64,000 bases of DNA, from the NCBI GenBank assembly GCA_949361645.1, contig OX442415.1, positions 5,754,023 to 5,818,022 of the forward strand. Reading direction: 5' to 3'. Each line of letters begins with the position of its first letter. Position 1 is the first letter of the stretch. Under the pieces are notes generated by a model that was not told the origin of the DNA, made no database searches, and was given only the letters and a program-made list of their open reading frames with translations. The translations under genes were made by a program, and so were the position numbers. The stretch comes from Spongilla lacustris. Taxonomy: Eukaryota > Porifera > Demospongiae > Spongillida > Spongillidae. Below are positions 48,148 to 59,414 of the stretch, one piece after another.

Positions 48148-49171
48148 TCCCCTATTTTTTTTTTCTCTGCCAGGAGTGATCATGGCTTAGTGTATTCGTT
48201 GCAATGTATAGGACGCTTAGATTCCTCTTATGTGTAATATGAGTATATAGGCCTCTCAGGTATATTAAGGCAAGGCTTTTTTATTTTATGCAATTAACGG
48301 AGCGCACGCGCGTACGTTGCTTGGTTTCAAATTACAAATGGCAGCTGCTGCGTATCAGTGAACAATACATGCACACGTAGCTGTAGATAAGCGTGTGGGA
48401 AATAGCAATCTTTATATGGACTAGTTCAATTTTAGGTGTTGTTTAAAGGAACAACTATTGCTTCTTTTGTTATTTGGCAGCGTATGACCACCGCGATTTG
48501 TCGGAATCGAGTGACACGTGCAGCTGTCGAGGTGGCCGTGTAGGACCTTAAGGTAAACATATATAGGCTTTGTTTCTGGGTATTGTATTAGTCTGATCCA
48601 CTCACTGAAGTACTGCGTAGAATCCGTTTTGGGGTTGGGGTTGGAAGGAATAATTATTTATTGCTTGTGGGACTTCAAAACAAAAAGAGCATCTTCCGTT
48701 AACAAATTATGCAACTTTCATCAACCTTACCACCATGTAACTTAAACAGTGTTCTTTAAGGAGGGAAGGGTTCCCCCTCCCTTACCCTCCCCTTTTTATT
48801 CCATTTCATGGAGTGTTGGTTACATCCGTTATTTGAAAGTGAGGAGGGTGAGGGTTAGTCTTACATAAAGAGTCAAATTATTGATAGGCCTACCTATATT
48901 GTTCTCCGTGCTAACGAGCCGTTTTCTTTGGCTTGGTCCTTTGCTGAATTATTAGAACCGCCTGTGTCTGCAGCTAGCTAGCTGTGTACGTTAATTGCGG
49001 TAGCCTGGCATAAGACGCTTATGTGACGTCATATTGCATACTGCTAGGCAACCGAGAATTTACAAGTATTATGCCACAATTGATCATTCAGTGTAGTTAA
49101 ATTTGGTGTGCAGTACAATTATAACAGTTGAATCGATAGTTTTGTTAAGAGTGCTACCATAAAGTACTTAC
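48148..49171. other. No recognised gene; expected place of a missing TM exon
   Basis: Read on the minus strand, this is where the stalk, TM and tail of the inverted receptor copy should lie. No hydrophobic exon with suitable splice sites was found. Confidence 0.4.
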
Positions 49172-51155
49172 TAAATTGATTTCTGTGATAAATGTATTCA
49201 GTTGTATTTCCAATCCCAGCGCCATTCATTGCAGCAAATATTAATACAATGATGGTCTTATTTGTACCATTTAGTGAAGGGTCAGTGAAATCAACTGACG
49301 AGGTACATGTCCTTGGGAAGGTACAGTCTGGATCACTGGGGATGGTCTTACATCCATATATGGTGATGTTGGTACACAGGGTGTAATTGAATATATCAGC
49401 AGTGTAGCCAGTGACATTAAGACTGAATGGAGCACCCCAGGACAGTATGAATGTAGTGTTTTTGATGGCTGCTGAAAAGTTGTATGGAGCATCCAGTGGA
49501 CCTATTACGTTTATGGCATATGTACATGTAGAACATTTGTAGGAAATAAAATTAATGATACACACGTGCCCATGATACATTGTAGAAGCTTAGTGAGGTC
49601 CAGTACACCAATTTAATAACACAAACACATAAGTGGAGCAAGTGTGGGCATTGCTATAAAGATCATAGTGATCAATGTGTAGAAGAGGCTAAAAAGGTAA
49701 CTCGGCAAATATGTGCTTATAAATTCACTATTCATTTGTGCGAACAGAGAATTCACTGATTGATGCTGCCTATTGCCTATTAAGAATAGGTAATCTAAGT
49801 GCCAACGTTTTTTTCTCATGTTTTGCCCTCACCATCTCAACCATGCACAGGTGCATCACCTTGGGACTGATGGTTTTAAAGTCACTGGACTGACAATAGC
49901 TCAGCACCCTCTGTGATCCACACCCCACTCCTCTCTGGCAGTGAGGTCAATGCCCCATGATAGCTCAATCTTTTTTCAGGTATTCTCACATTAGAATCGG
50001 TAAATTGTCCACATGCTGAGATAAATTGGTCAGTTATAATCGATACCTGGTGAAACCTTCTCAGTAAGTTCACCGTAGCATTCATAATTCACAAACCACC
50101 TAATTATCAGTGAAATGATTTCTCCAAACAAGAGCAGTCAGCTAGGGTATATTAATATTTCAGCCATGCCGGGGCAGTGGAAGGTTTATAAACACTTTCA
50201 TTGCAATTAAAAAAGGAGCAATGTGATTAGAAAGATTTTTGCCATTTTGTATGGACATTAATGGAGTTTGGGGAAGCTAGGTCATGATTACTTTTGACCT
50301 CACAGGGCTTGCCATCTCCACAGGAAGGCCAAATCTGTTGTATTGACTGAGCTGTAAAGCAGATTGAACCTACAGAAAGAGTCCCTGGAACTGCTATTCA
50401 CACCAGATCCAATCAAGATCAGTCCTAACACAGTTGTATTATGTAAGCATAAACCATCACAAGTTTACTCATGCCATTTTGCTATGCTCCATATGGGTTC
50501 TTAATCACATGGCCTCACTGCCTAACACCTATGGCATCTAAGCTTACACCATGTACATTTTAATGTATTGAGTTATTAGTATTCTCACCTTGAATGGTCA
50601 GATAAGCCGGTTCACTTGTCTGTATATTAATGAAAGTGCCATCTATCACTTTACAGAACACTTCTGTGTTGTTGTTGGTAGAATAAGAGCTGATGTAGAG
50701 ACCTGATGAGACCACACCTCCAATGGGTTGATTGGGGAGAAAAGTTATTCCCATTGGTCTGTGTACTGTATCATTATAACCACTTCTATTCAAATACCAG
50801 CCAACTGCATATCCATTTCCAGAACAGTAGAAAACAGCTGAAGCATTGTTCTCAAATACTGTGTAGTTCCCTTGAGGTGAGAGGACTACATGTACATAGC
50901 CAGTAGTACCTGAAGATGGTACATGTATATATGGTGCATATTTTATGATAGAGTAATAACATTTGTACATATGGTTATGGTGTTGCATCTTAAATGAATA
51001 ATCTAATACCAGTAAGTCTTTCAATGGTGACAAAGCATCTAATGCAAGGCTATGTCAGCTCCCTTGTGGGGAATATAATAATAAGCAATAAAATGATTGT
51101 ACTTACTTTTAAGGTGTAGACACAACATCAAGTAGAAAGCAGTCCTCAATTGTAT
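49172..51155 (-). CDS. Inverted Ig-Fn3 receptor copy, no membrane exon seen
   Basis: Minus-strand exons: 51107-51155 signal-like (LRTAFYLMLCLHLK, ending at a GTAAGT donor, phase 1); 50589-50909 Ig-like (VFYCSGNG, VGWYLN, EVFCKVIDG); 49172-49501 Fn3 (NTTFILSWGAP, NYTLCTNIT, DCTFPRTC), ending at GTAAGT. Phases are all 1-1 and match the complete paralogue at 38958-43251. The first exon follows an ATATAG acceptor and has no ATG of its own, so the start must be upstream or is lost. No stalk, TM or tail exon is found downstream before the foldback at 47852-48147. It could be a secreted form, a gene with a distant 3' end, or a truncated pseudogene. The Ig and Fn3 frames are open. Confidence 0.65.
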
Positions 51156-51159
51156 CTAT

Positions 51160-52480
51160 ATATGATGTAAAGTATCATGTACACATCTCGTTAAGCAATC
51201 ATAGCCTTTAAACAAGCTGTTTATAAAAAGTATGTACCATATCATAAAATATTTACATTTTCGGCATTTCTGCATATGGCAGTAACCAGTATAGTGCCCA
51301 AACACTAAATGATCATATTGGACCACCAGAAGTGGTATAACGTCAAAAAGATAATTACCAGCATACAATGTATTTTAGCCAATGTCATTTTAAGTCATGC
51401 ACCACACCTAAATAGCTAGAAGTGTGATTATGTGACTCTGTAACTCATGAGTATAACAGACAATTTACATATTAATATACACATTGGGGCACTGATGCCA
51501 TGGGAATAATCATCTATAATACCCGAAATAAATTAATTTGCTAAACTGTAAAAGACAGTATGATCCAATTCATTCATATGAACTAAACGAGGGCAACAAG
51601 ATGACCTTTTTTTTTTTTAGCAATTGTATAATCGACCTGCATATATATCCTCCGGTGCTGGTAAACATTGCTCTCTTTCTAGTCATCAAATTGTATTAGT
51701 TTCAGATGGGAGACACGTTGAAATAAGCTGAAATTTGGGGACCACAGCAAAGGGAGGGGCATTGCGGCCTTCGTAATGGTAAGGGAACGGCTAAGAGCTA
51801 CAGGATATTCACACATCAATATTCGTACCAGTACGTAGAATGTCGATTGTCGATTCATCCAGATTCCAGTCCCATGTGATGTAGCGATTATATTCAGTAC
51901 ACAAATTACAATGTCAATACTATTTCGAAAAAGCGTCACTGTGACATTGTATTTTAGACCTGCATGCATGTACATGCACATCCCAAATTTAAACATGTCG
52001 TGCGCTACAATGATGGTTATGATAACGTGTGTATGCGTGTACATATAGAACTGATTACTACATCAAGTCAAACAAATACATCACACATAATATTATTATA
52101 ACACACAAAACACACACAAACAACTACTGTACATACACAGATAACTGTCCTGTTGGGTTGATTGGGGGTAGGAGCGGACCAAGATTGATCGAGCATTAGC
52201 TCTAATCAATAACAGGCTGAGGTGGCCATATAGCTCAGCTAGACTTGGGAGTGTTACCAAGAATGGCTAACCGTGACACCACCTGCGAGATGCTTCTGGT
52301 CCCCAGGCCCCATGGTTCTCCACTGCCAATGGTACACATTGCCAGCCCAACTCAGCACACTTGGGATCATTTTTGTTATGTTTTCTGTGCTCAGCTGCCT
52401 TTGCTGAAACACCCTGGTACATGCCTGTTTCCAACATAGTGCGCTAATTTTAACATATCTTCATAATAAATAATAGATCA
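51160..52480. other. No recognised gene
   Basis: AT-rich, with an ACACA run near 52080-52130. Open frames have no domain. Confidence 0.35.
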
Positions 52481-52489
52481 TATAGAATG

Positions 52490-52876
52490 CACATATAACT
52501 ATGATAATTACACCATAATAACAAACTAAATAATAGAACAGACTACCTAAGCCTAACTAATGTTTCAGACTAATGAAGTTCACAAAACGCATTCACATAC
52601 AGATTCTTAGGCAAATAATCAGTAGTCCATTGCATTGACCTGCATGTCTGCCACCTGAAATGATCTTGCAAGGATAGCCCTGGCGTTTGCTCTCACAAGC
52701 ACAATGCTCAGTCTGCCATATAGATCCCCCAAAACTTCGGATTTGCTGCAGTTTGTGAGTATGGCTTTGTGCATGGCTATGCAAGAGAAAGCATTACATG
52801 CCTCGTCACCCCAGGCTCCATATGTTTCCACACATACAACAATAATTATTATAATCAGCTCAGAAAGCACACTCAA
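52490..52876 (-). mobile_element. LINE 3' end, minus strand
   Basis: It encodes CVETYGAWGDEACNAFS, then DLYGRLSIVLVRANARAILA, matching the C-terminus of the LINE at 57255-58179 (IKTYGNWGREAHTTF, DLFGRLSLVLTRSIAKAILS). The 3' flank (TAGGCTTAGGTAGTCTGTT on the minus strand) also matches that element's 3' end. Confidence 0.75.
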
Positions 52877-53090
52877 AATGACTCAAAATGTGCTGAACTA
52901 AGTTGGAAATGTATTCTGCTGGTGGTAGAGTGTTATGGTGCAAGGGGACCAGAGGCTTTAAAGGCTTTCTCACAAGTATAGCCACTCGTGGGAATATCTC
53001 TAAATCTATGGCATAGGCTGACCTCTTTGGTCACCTCAGTCATTCACTAGTTAGAGCTAATGCTTGTGCCATTCTGCATGAGTCGTTCCT
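52876..53090 (+). mobile_element. LINE C-terminal fragment, plus strand
   Basis: It encodes KCAELSWKCILLVVECYGAR, then GPEALKAFSQ, and after a stop ADLFGHLSHSLVRANACAIL. It is the same family as the minus-strand copy that abuts it, in divergent orientation. Confidence 0.65.
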
Positions 53091-55557
53091 ACTCCCACCT
53101 TGTGCAGCAGGTGGATGAACTTTGTGTGTAATCGTTTGTATTGCATGTGTATGGTTATTAATGTATTGGTGAATAGAAATACAATAGTCAACTATAATAT
53201 GATATCCATTATTGACCTGTCTGACTGAGGATCTTATCTCTAACCTATTCATGCATCCTTCTCAAATGCGCAATTTGCGAGCGATTGTCTAGCTTTATCT
53301 ACTTCAGCTGACATCCACCGGTTTCATTTCATAAAGCTATGGTTTGGAATGCACAAATTTTTAAAAATATTTTAAACTGTTTCTATTAGATGTAGATGGA
53401 TGTAGATGGATGCATCTCATACACATACATACAAATACACATCTTTTGAAATATATACGCCATGCTACATATGCAACCAAATACATACCAAAAACTGTAC
53501 CATCACAAGGCTTTGTACCATTGTGCATACAAATAACAGGAAATGTGTTTGGAATTCAAACCTAGTGAAATGTTTTTGTACTAGTCAATATCAGCTATAG
53601 CTAATTACATTTTCAATAATCTGACCAAGAAGTATGTTTCTCTCAACTGTTAAAAATGGCCAAAAACTAAACATACATGTACAATAGTTATTTACTTGCA
53701 GAATCCTGGTACCTAAAATTCAGACGACATACATTGTACGCCCTCCGGCTGATATACAAATTGCACCAGGCCATGCTCAAAGTGGAGGTCTTGCTGGCAA
53801 GGGATAGCGAAGCACAACAAGTTTTAAATTAGGGCAGAAGACGATGTACCGTACATGACTTTTGATTATGCAACCCACACATTATAAAAGGGTGAAATAC
53901 AATGCTAGTGAAAAGGTTATGAAATCATAGTATTGGTGCAACTTACTTTAATATGCATTTAAAAAAAAAAATGATTGCAGTAATAGTGAACCTAAATTGA
54001 TCTTAAGCACAATACAATAACAGTGTATTGGTATGGTATACGCATATGCTAGTATAAAAAACGCCAAAACGCCAAAAATGTGGTGCAATTACAATGTATA
54101 TATTAGCTTTACATAGCACTATAAAAAACTATACATCAGACTCACGGAAGTGTGAAGTTTCTATATGTAGAGCAGCGCAAAACAGTCAGTTATAATTACG
54201 CTACAGTTACGTTATGTAAGAGCTTATTCAAATTACCATATACATGTACCGTATAGGCATTTTGATTGCGCGGTTGAAGGAGGCACAAATCATATGCCAT
54301 AGTATATGGGGGCACGAATAACATGCCATTTTAACATGCCACGCTTACAAGTGCTAGATCCGTTCCTCGAACCTCCTACAATGTACAGGTCCGTATAACA
54401 AAGTCTAATTAGCGTAATCTCCAATCTGGCTTCTGCTCGCTCAACAGATTCATCAGTGCAGAGAGGAGAAAGGACTTACGCCAGTGGTTGCAATGGTCAA
54501 ATGCAGAGTTCCTGCATACAGATCGATGTTAGTGTATTGCCCGGGCTAGTATGTTTGCATGTGATTAAGGTACTATATTTCCACAAATGTTTAATATTGA
54601 TACATGCATTATGATACATACATGTACATGCAACACAATATATAAACTAATTATTGGGACAAATTATAATCAAGTCCGAGTTGATTAGGCTATATTATAA
54701 GCAGTCACTTACACAAACACAAACAAACACACACAGACACTTGAAAAAAGGGTATACTCTCACCTCAGTTATTTCCAGCAACCTTGGCTGCTAGATGGGA
54801 CCATCACTTAGTTTGTTTGTTGAATGCTGCAACTAAGGAATCGGCATTACGTGATGGAAGAGGAAGGCAATGAGGACTGAAACCGAATAAATTTTAACGA
54901 GCTGCAATAGGTCCGTGCTGATGTATCATAAGGTGGAGGTGGGATCATGAAGTGTTGATGATGGAGGCTGTGTGACAGTACAAGGCTTTGGAATTTGCTT
55001 GTGCTGGTAAAGATATGGCGTACCACTGCTGTTATTAATTTTCATAACGTGACGTATTGCGAAAGGAATAATGATGGTTTTTATTACGTTTTCGTTACTG
55101 GCTAGAACCCTCTGCTCTGTATTGCCTATTTCGTCAACACACGTTGGTAAGTGCCCCAGATTCGCCGATTGTGCCTTTTTAACGCTAACCGTGTGTTACA
55201 TCAGGGATATTAAATACCCCGGTACATACGTGGTGCGAACGTTGTTTTCGTGCGGTATCGTGCATGGGAGAAGTCTCTCTTAGAATCAGCTTCCTAAGAA
55301 CCTACATGGTCATTTAAGTGTTGTGTGACCAGTATGAGCGGTATCTAACCTCCTTTTCAATTTGAGACACGTAACGTAAAGATTACGTAAGCGGATAATT
55401 AAAGTGGTGGTGGTGGGGGGGGGGGGGGGGGGACTGCAAAGTGCCTAAGTTTGCTACACGGCGAATGGCATGCAGATGTCGGGATTAAACAACACAGCAT
55501 ATGCCTTCCGCCGTACGAGGGTTAAGTAAACACAGATAATTTGTCATAAGCTTACCT
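53091..55557. other. No recognised gene
   Basis: AT-rich, with scattered TACATGTA words and a G run near 55415-55432. The 70-codon frame at 55071-55283 has no recognised domain. Confidence 0.35.
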
Positions 55558-55562
55558 ATTTA

Positions 55563-56779
55563 CAGTGGCGGATCCAGAGGGGGGGTTGGGGGGGTTGCAA
55601 CCCCCCCCCCCCCTTTCAGACCCGTAATGAATACATTCACTAATAGGAAATTCCGAACAAAAGAGAAAGATTACTAGCAAGGCAAAAAGGCTTTAACCGA
55701 ATCGACATTGCATGCATTGAACATTAACTATTATCAATAATCACATGTATAGTTATTAACAGAAGGTTTTACAATCCGGCTACTCTACGTGATTTAAAAC
55801 GATCGCTACGGCGATTGCTTGTTCTGTGGTAGCGGAATTGATTTTCTTTCGCTCGTCTCTATGCAAAATGGATCATAATGCAACCATGCAAGAGGCGATG
55901 TAACTTAAAAGTTTTCTCCAATACGGCAATAAACTACAATATCACACTGCACTCTAAAGAACAAAACAGGACATTTATAAAAACTCTTACTCAAGTATTG
56001 CATGCAGTTTTCTTACATTAAAAAGTAAGCATACAGCTATAGTTACTTAGTGCAGCCAAGACCACTTGTGGTAGCCGTTGTAAACTACGTAGTACGGGTA
56101 GCTTAAAACCGCTTTGTTTGTTAGGTGATTTGATCTCATATGTGGTCAAATTCTTTTGTATGGCATGCAGGAAGGGATAATCTAACGACACCCACTAAAG
56201 CCATGTTTATGAAGAACTTCAAATTGGTATAATTTTTCATTGGTTTGTGGTCACCTCACCCAAAATACCTTGGTAACAGTAAACACCTATTTGACGCCTA
56301 TTTGCGTCTACAGGAATTAATTGGTTAATACCGCAGTTTTGCTTGTGAGGTATAAGCTAGCGTCTCGCGATCGATTTTAATGTAATTAACTAGCAGCAAT
56401 TGCTCAGCTAATTCAGTAAATTGATGTATCATGTCAACCTATTTTATTTTATTTTTTGTTGTTCAGCCCCGTTGCAGCTCCTACGCCACTGATAGATCCA
56501 GCAATTCTTATAAATTGCTGAATTATTTGAATTTGATTCATGAAAAATATATACCATTTCCTTTTTTGCACGCAGTTTTACGTAGTGTTTTGAGCATGAT
56601 ATAATAAAAAAGCGTTGGCGTCTGGGGCTCCGCCCCAGACCCCGCTGGGGGAGCTTACAGCGCTCCCCCAGGCCCCCTAGCTGGGCGGGCGGTGTACCCC
56701 CTTTCGCACCCTCCCCCTCTTTTATTAATTATTATTCATTAACAACCCCCCCTTTTATGAAATCCTGGATCCGCCCCTG
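55563..56779. mobile_element. 1217-bp non-autonomous DNA element with 5-bp target duplication
   Basis: The ends are CAGTGGCGGATCCAG and CTGGATCCGCCCCTG, and the flanking repeat is ATTTA (55558-55562 and 56780-56784). It shares subterminal words with the 228-bp MITE (GTTGCAACCCCCC; AACAACCCCCCCTTTTATGA). Near 56465-56491 lies a different end-like sequence, CTCCTACGCCACTG. No transposase frame is present. Confidence 0.8.
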
Positions 56780-56784
56780 ATTTA

Positions 56785-57199
56785 CCTAAAATTTAATAAC
56801 ATGCACTGCTGCACTGCACTCAAACTTAAAGAAAAGGTCGTGCTCCTTTCATGCGACAGGTGCTGGCCTAGCACATTACAAGTTGGGATTAGTTTTATCT
56901 CCACGATTGAGGTACGTGCCAATCCAAAACTGTATTATTTCTGAGCAGTCTTCGGCCGGCGTGCAGTAGCATAGGCTAGGTCCCTAGCGACGCTTCAATA
57001 TGCACCCCCTTGGTAGAATTGTTGAAACTGAAGAAGATATTAATCTAGTTTCGCACAATTAGCGAAGGGCACATGTACACGCAGAACATGTAGACGAACA
57101 ATAAAGATGTCTTTCGAATTAAAAATGTGTGTATGTGTTTGTGTTTTTTCAATCACCAGCAATCTCACTTTTTCTATTGCCAAATTGATTTTAAGTAAC
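56785..57199. other. No recognised feature
   Basis: Non-coding sequence ahead of the LINE fragment. Confidence 0.35.
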
Positions 57200-58179
57200 T
57201 ATCGACTCTTATTCTGACTCCACAAGGCAGCAGGTTCAGCTCAGTGTTGCTTCTGTGTGCTCCTCTGGCTTTGGTGACAGAGATAATCAGTATCTTGTTC
57301 AGGCAATTACTCTCTTTAACATCCAGGTCCTTCCTTCTGACGCCATTTCTGTGGAATCTGTTTTGTTCTCTCCTATCAAACAGAGAACTTTGTCCCAAAA
57401 ACTAGACAATTGTCTGTTCCAGACATTGTTAGTGTCTTCTTCAGTTGCTAACAAGGCCCGTATTTTGTCTGAGTCAGCCCCTCACTCAGCTTCCTGGTTG
57501 TCTGTGGTACCATCTGCTGCACTTGGCCTCCACTTGGAACCTAATGAGTTCTTGGTAGCCTTAAAATGGTGGCTTGGTCATGATTTGTCCAGGGGTTCAT
57601 TATGCCCACTATGCCCAGACACCGCACTAGACCCTCTAGGCCATCATGCAGTGACCTGCAGGCGGGGTGGTGACGTAGTGATGCGCCTTGATTGGTTGCG
57701 TGACATAATTATTGACTTTTGCCACAGTGCTCATCTGGGAGTTAAGGTGGAGGTTGGTAGCCAATTAAAATCAGATCTTAGGCAAACTCGTCCAGCTGAC
57801 GTTTTGGTAGTGGACTGGGAGAGAGGAAGACCAGCTGCGTGGGATGTCACTGTAGCCTCACCACTTACCCCTGCTGTGCTGAATGAGGCAGGAATGACTG
57901 CGGGTGCTGCAGGTGAGCAGCGCAAGTACATTACCAATGATCCTAAGTGCCATGAACTAGGTTGGGTGTGTGTTCCTCTGGCTATCAAGACATATGGCAA
58001 CTGGGGCAGAGAAGCACACACCACTTTTACCCGTCTGGCCACTCGGCTTGCCATCTGTGTTTCTCTGCCGAAAAGTAAGGTCACTGCCGGCTGATCTTTT
58101 TGGCAGACTTAGTCTGGTGCTAACTCGTAGCATAGCAAAAGCTATTTTGTCGAGAAGCCTGCCCCAATCATTTGAGTAG
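57200..58179 (+). mobile_element. LINE (non-LTR retrotransposon) ORF2 C-terminus, best copy
   Basis: An open frame of about 279 codons (57255-58094) continues, after a frameshift near 58075, to 58179. It holds the region that follows the reverse transcriptase in a common invertebrate LINE family: HSASWLSVVPSAALGLHLEP, then LVALKWWLG, and a zinc-knuckle-like CPLCPDTALDPLGHHAVTC. RPADVLVVDW, AWDVTVASPL, AIKTYGNWGREA and LFGRLSLVLTRSIAKAILS follow. The polymerase domain is missing, the usual 5' truncation of LINE copies. Five or more other fragments of the same family lie in the window. The 3' flank TAGGCTTAGGTACTTTG is shared with the minus-strand copy near 52530. Confidence 0.75.
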
Positions 58180-59414
58180 CCCATGTCTGAAACATTAGTT
58201 AGGCTTAGGTACTTTGTAGTAGACTGTTTAATAAGTAGTTATTATTATACGCCGGTGTATTATAGATACATTAACAACAGACACAACATTATAATTATAT
58301 AATATATTAATAAACATGTGTGTATGTTCTGACGACTGTGTAACTTGCTTACTGTTCTCAGTTAGTTCCCCTTTGAATACGTGCACTTTTTTGTTGGAAC
58401 AATAATTTTAATGCATAATTTGTATTGATATATAAAATACAGTGCCAACTGCCAAGCCCTGTACTGTACAGATCAGTGGGATGTTTGCCAAGCCCTGTAC
58501 AGAAACGGTACAAATGGGATGTATGCAGTCCATCAATGGTATGTATAACTTTCATTCCCTCTAGTAAGTCTGATGAAAGCAGCTTTGATGCATGCAGAGG
58601 TCACCTGCACACCGAAGCATGCAGTATCTGAAAATAGGATGGACAAGTCATGCAAATCAAGTGAGTATCAACTTACAAATCAGTTTTTGACATCATGTAT
58701 CATACTCAGAATTTACTACATGCAGATATTTAATTCGTGTAATTATTTCTTATGTGTAGTTAAAACATATGAGTATGTTACATCCATGTAGCCAGCAAAA
58801 GCTTAGTAAGTAAGCAATTATTTTGGATTCAATTCAGTAACAGAGGGTGACCCACTTGGCGTGCTACTACAAAAGCTGAGTTATGTACTGAAAGGAGATT
58901 TGCTTGATTTTGCTACTGTCTAACCATGTATGGAAATTTACACATACATGTGTATTACCTGGTGCTTGAATTTCTAGTGGCACTGTGAAATGGTTGTATT
59001 GCTGGTCTGTATGTTACTCAGGACTCTGAATAAAAGTAATAATCTTGTCAACTCGTGGTGTCTATTTGCACCTAAGTCACTTCTTTAGTTGCTGTACTAC
59101 ATAAACATTACTTTGTCCAATCAGATGTTATAATGCCACTGCATAATGACAGATAATGTCATCCTATCTGATGACAATACACAACCCAAAGCCCTGCAGT
59201 TATCCAGTGATTTTTGGTGATGGACTTGTGTTTACTTTTAGCTTCAAACAAATTATGCCACTTGCATTTTATATACCATATTGGAGGCACTTAGCATTTG
59301 TGTGTACATAGGTGCATCCTACTGTACTTGTTAACTGACTTTTGCACAAATACATGTGTATGTTATCTAGCTTCGTATTGTCAGGAAGATTCTATCAAGG
59401 CCTTCTACATCCTG
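58180..59414. other. Intergenic
   Basis: A short duplication GCCAAGCCCTGTAC occurs near 58448 and 58488. AATAAA lies near 59028. No gene is seen. Confidence 0.4.
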
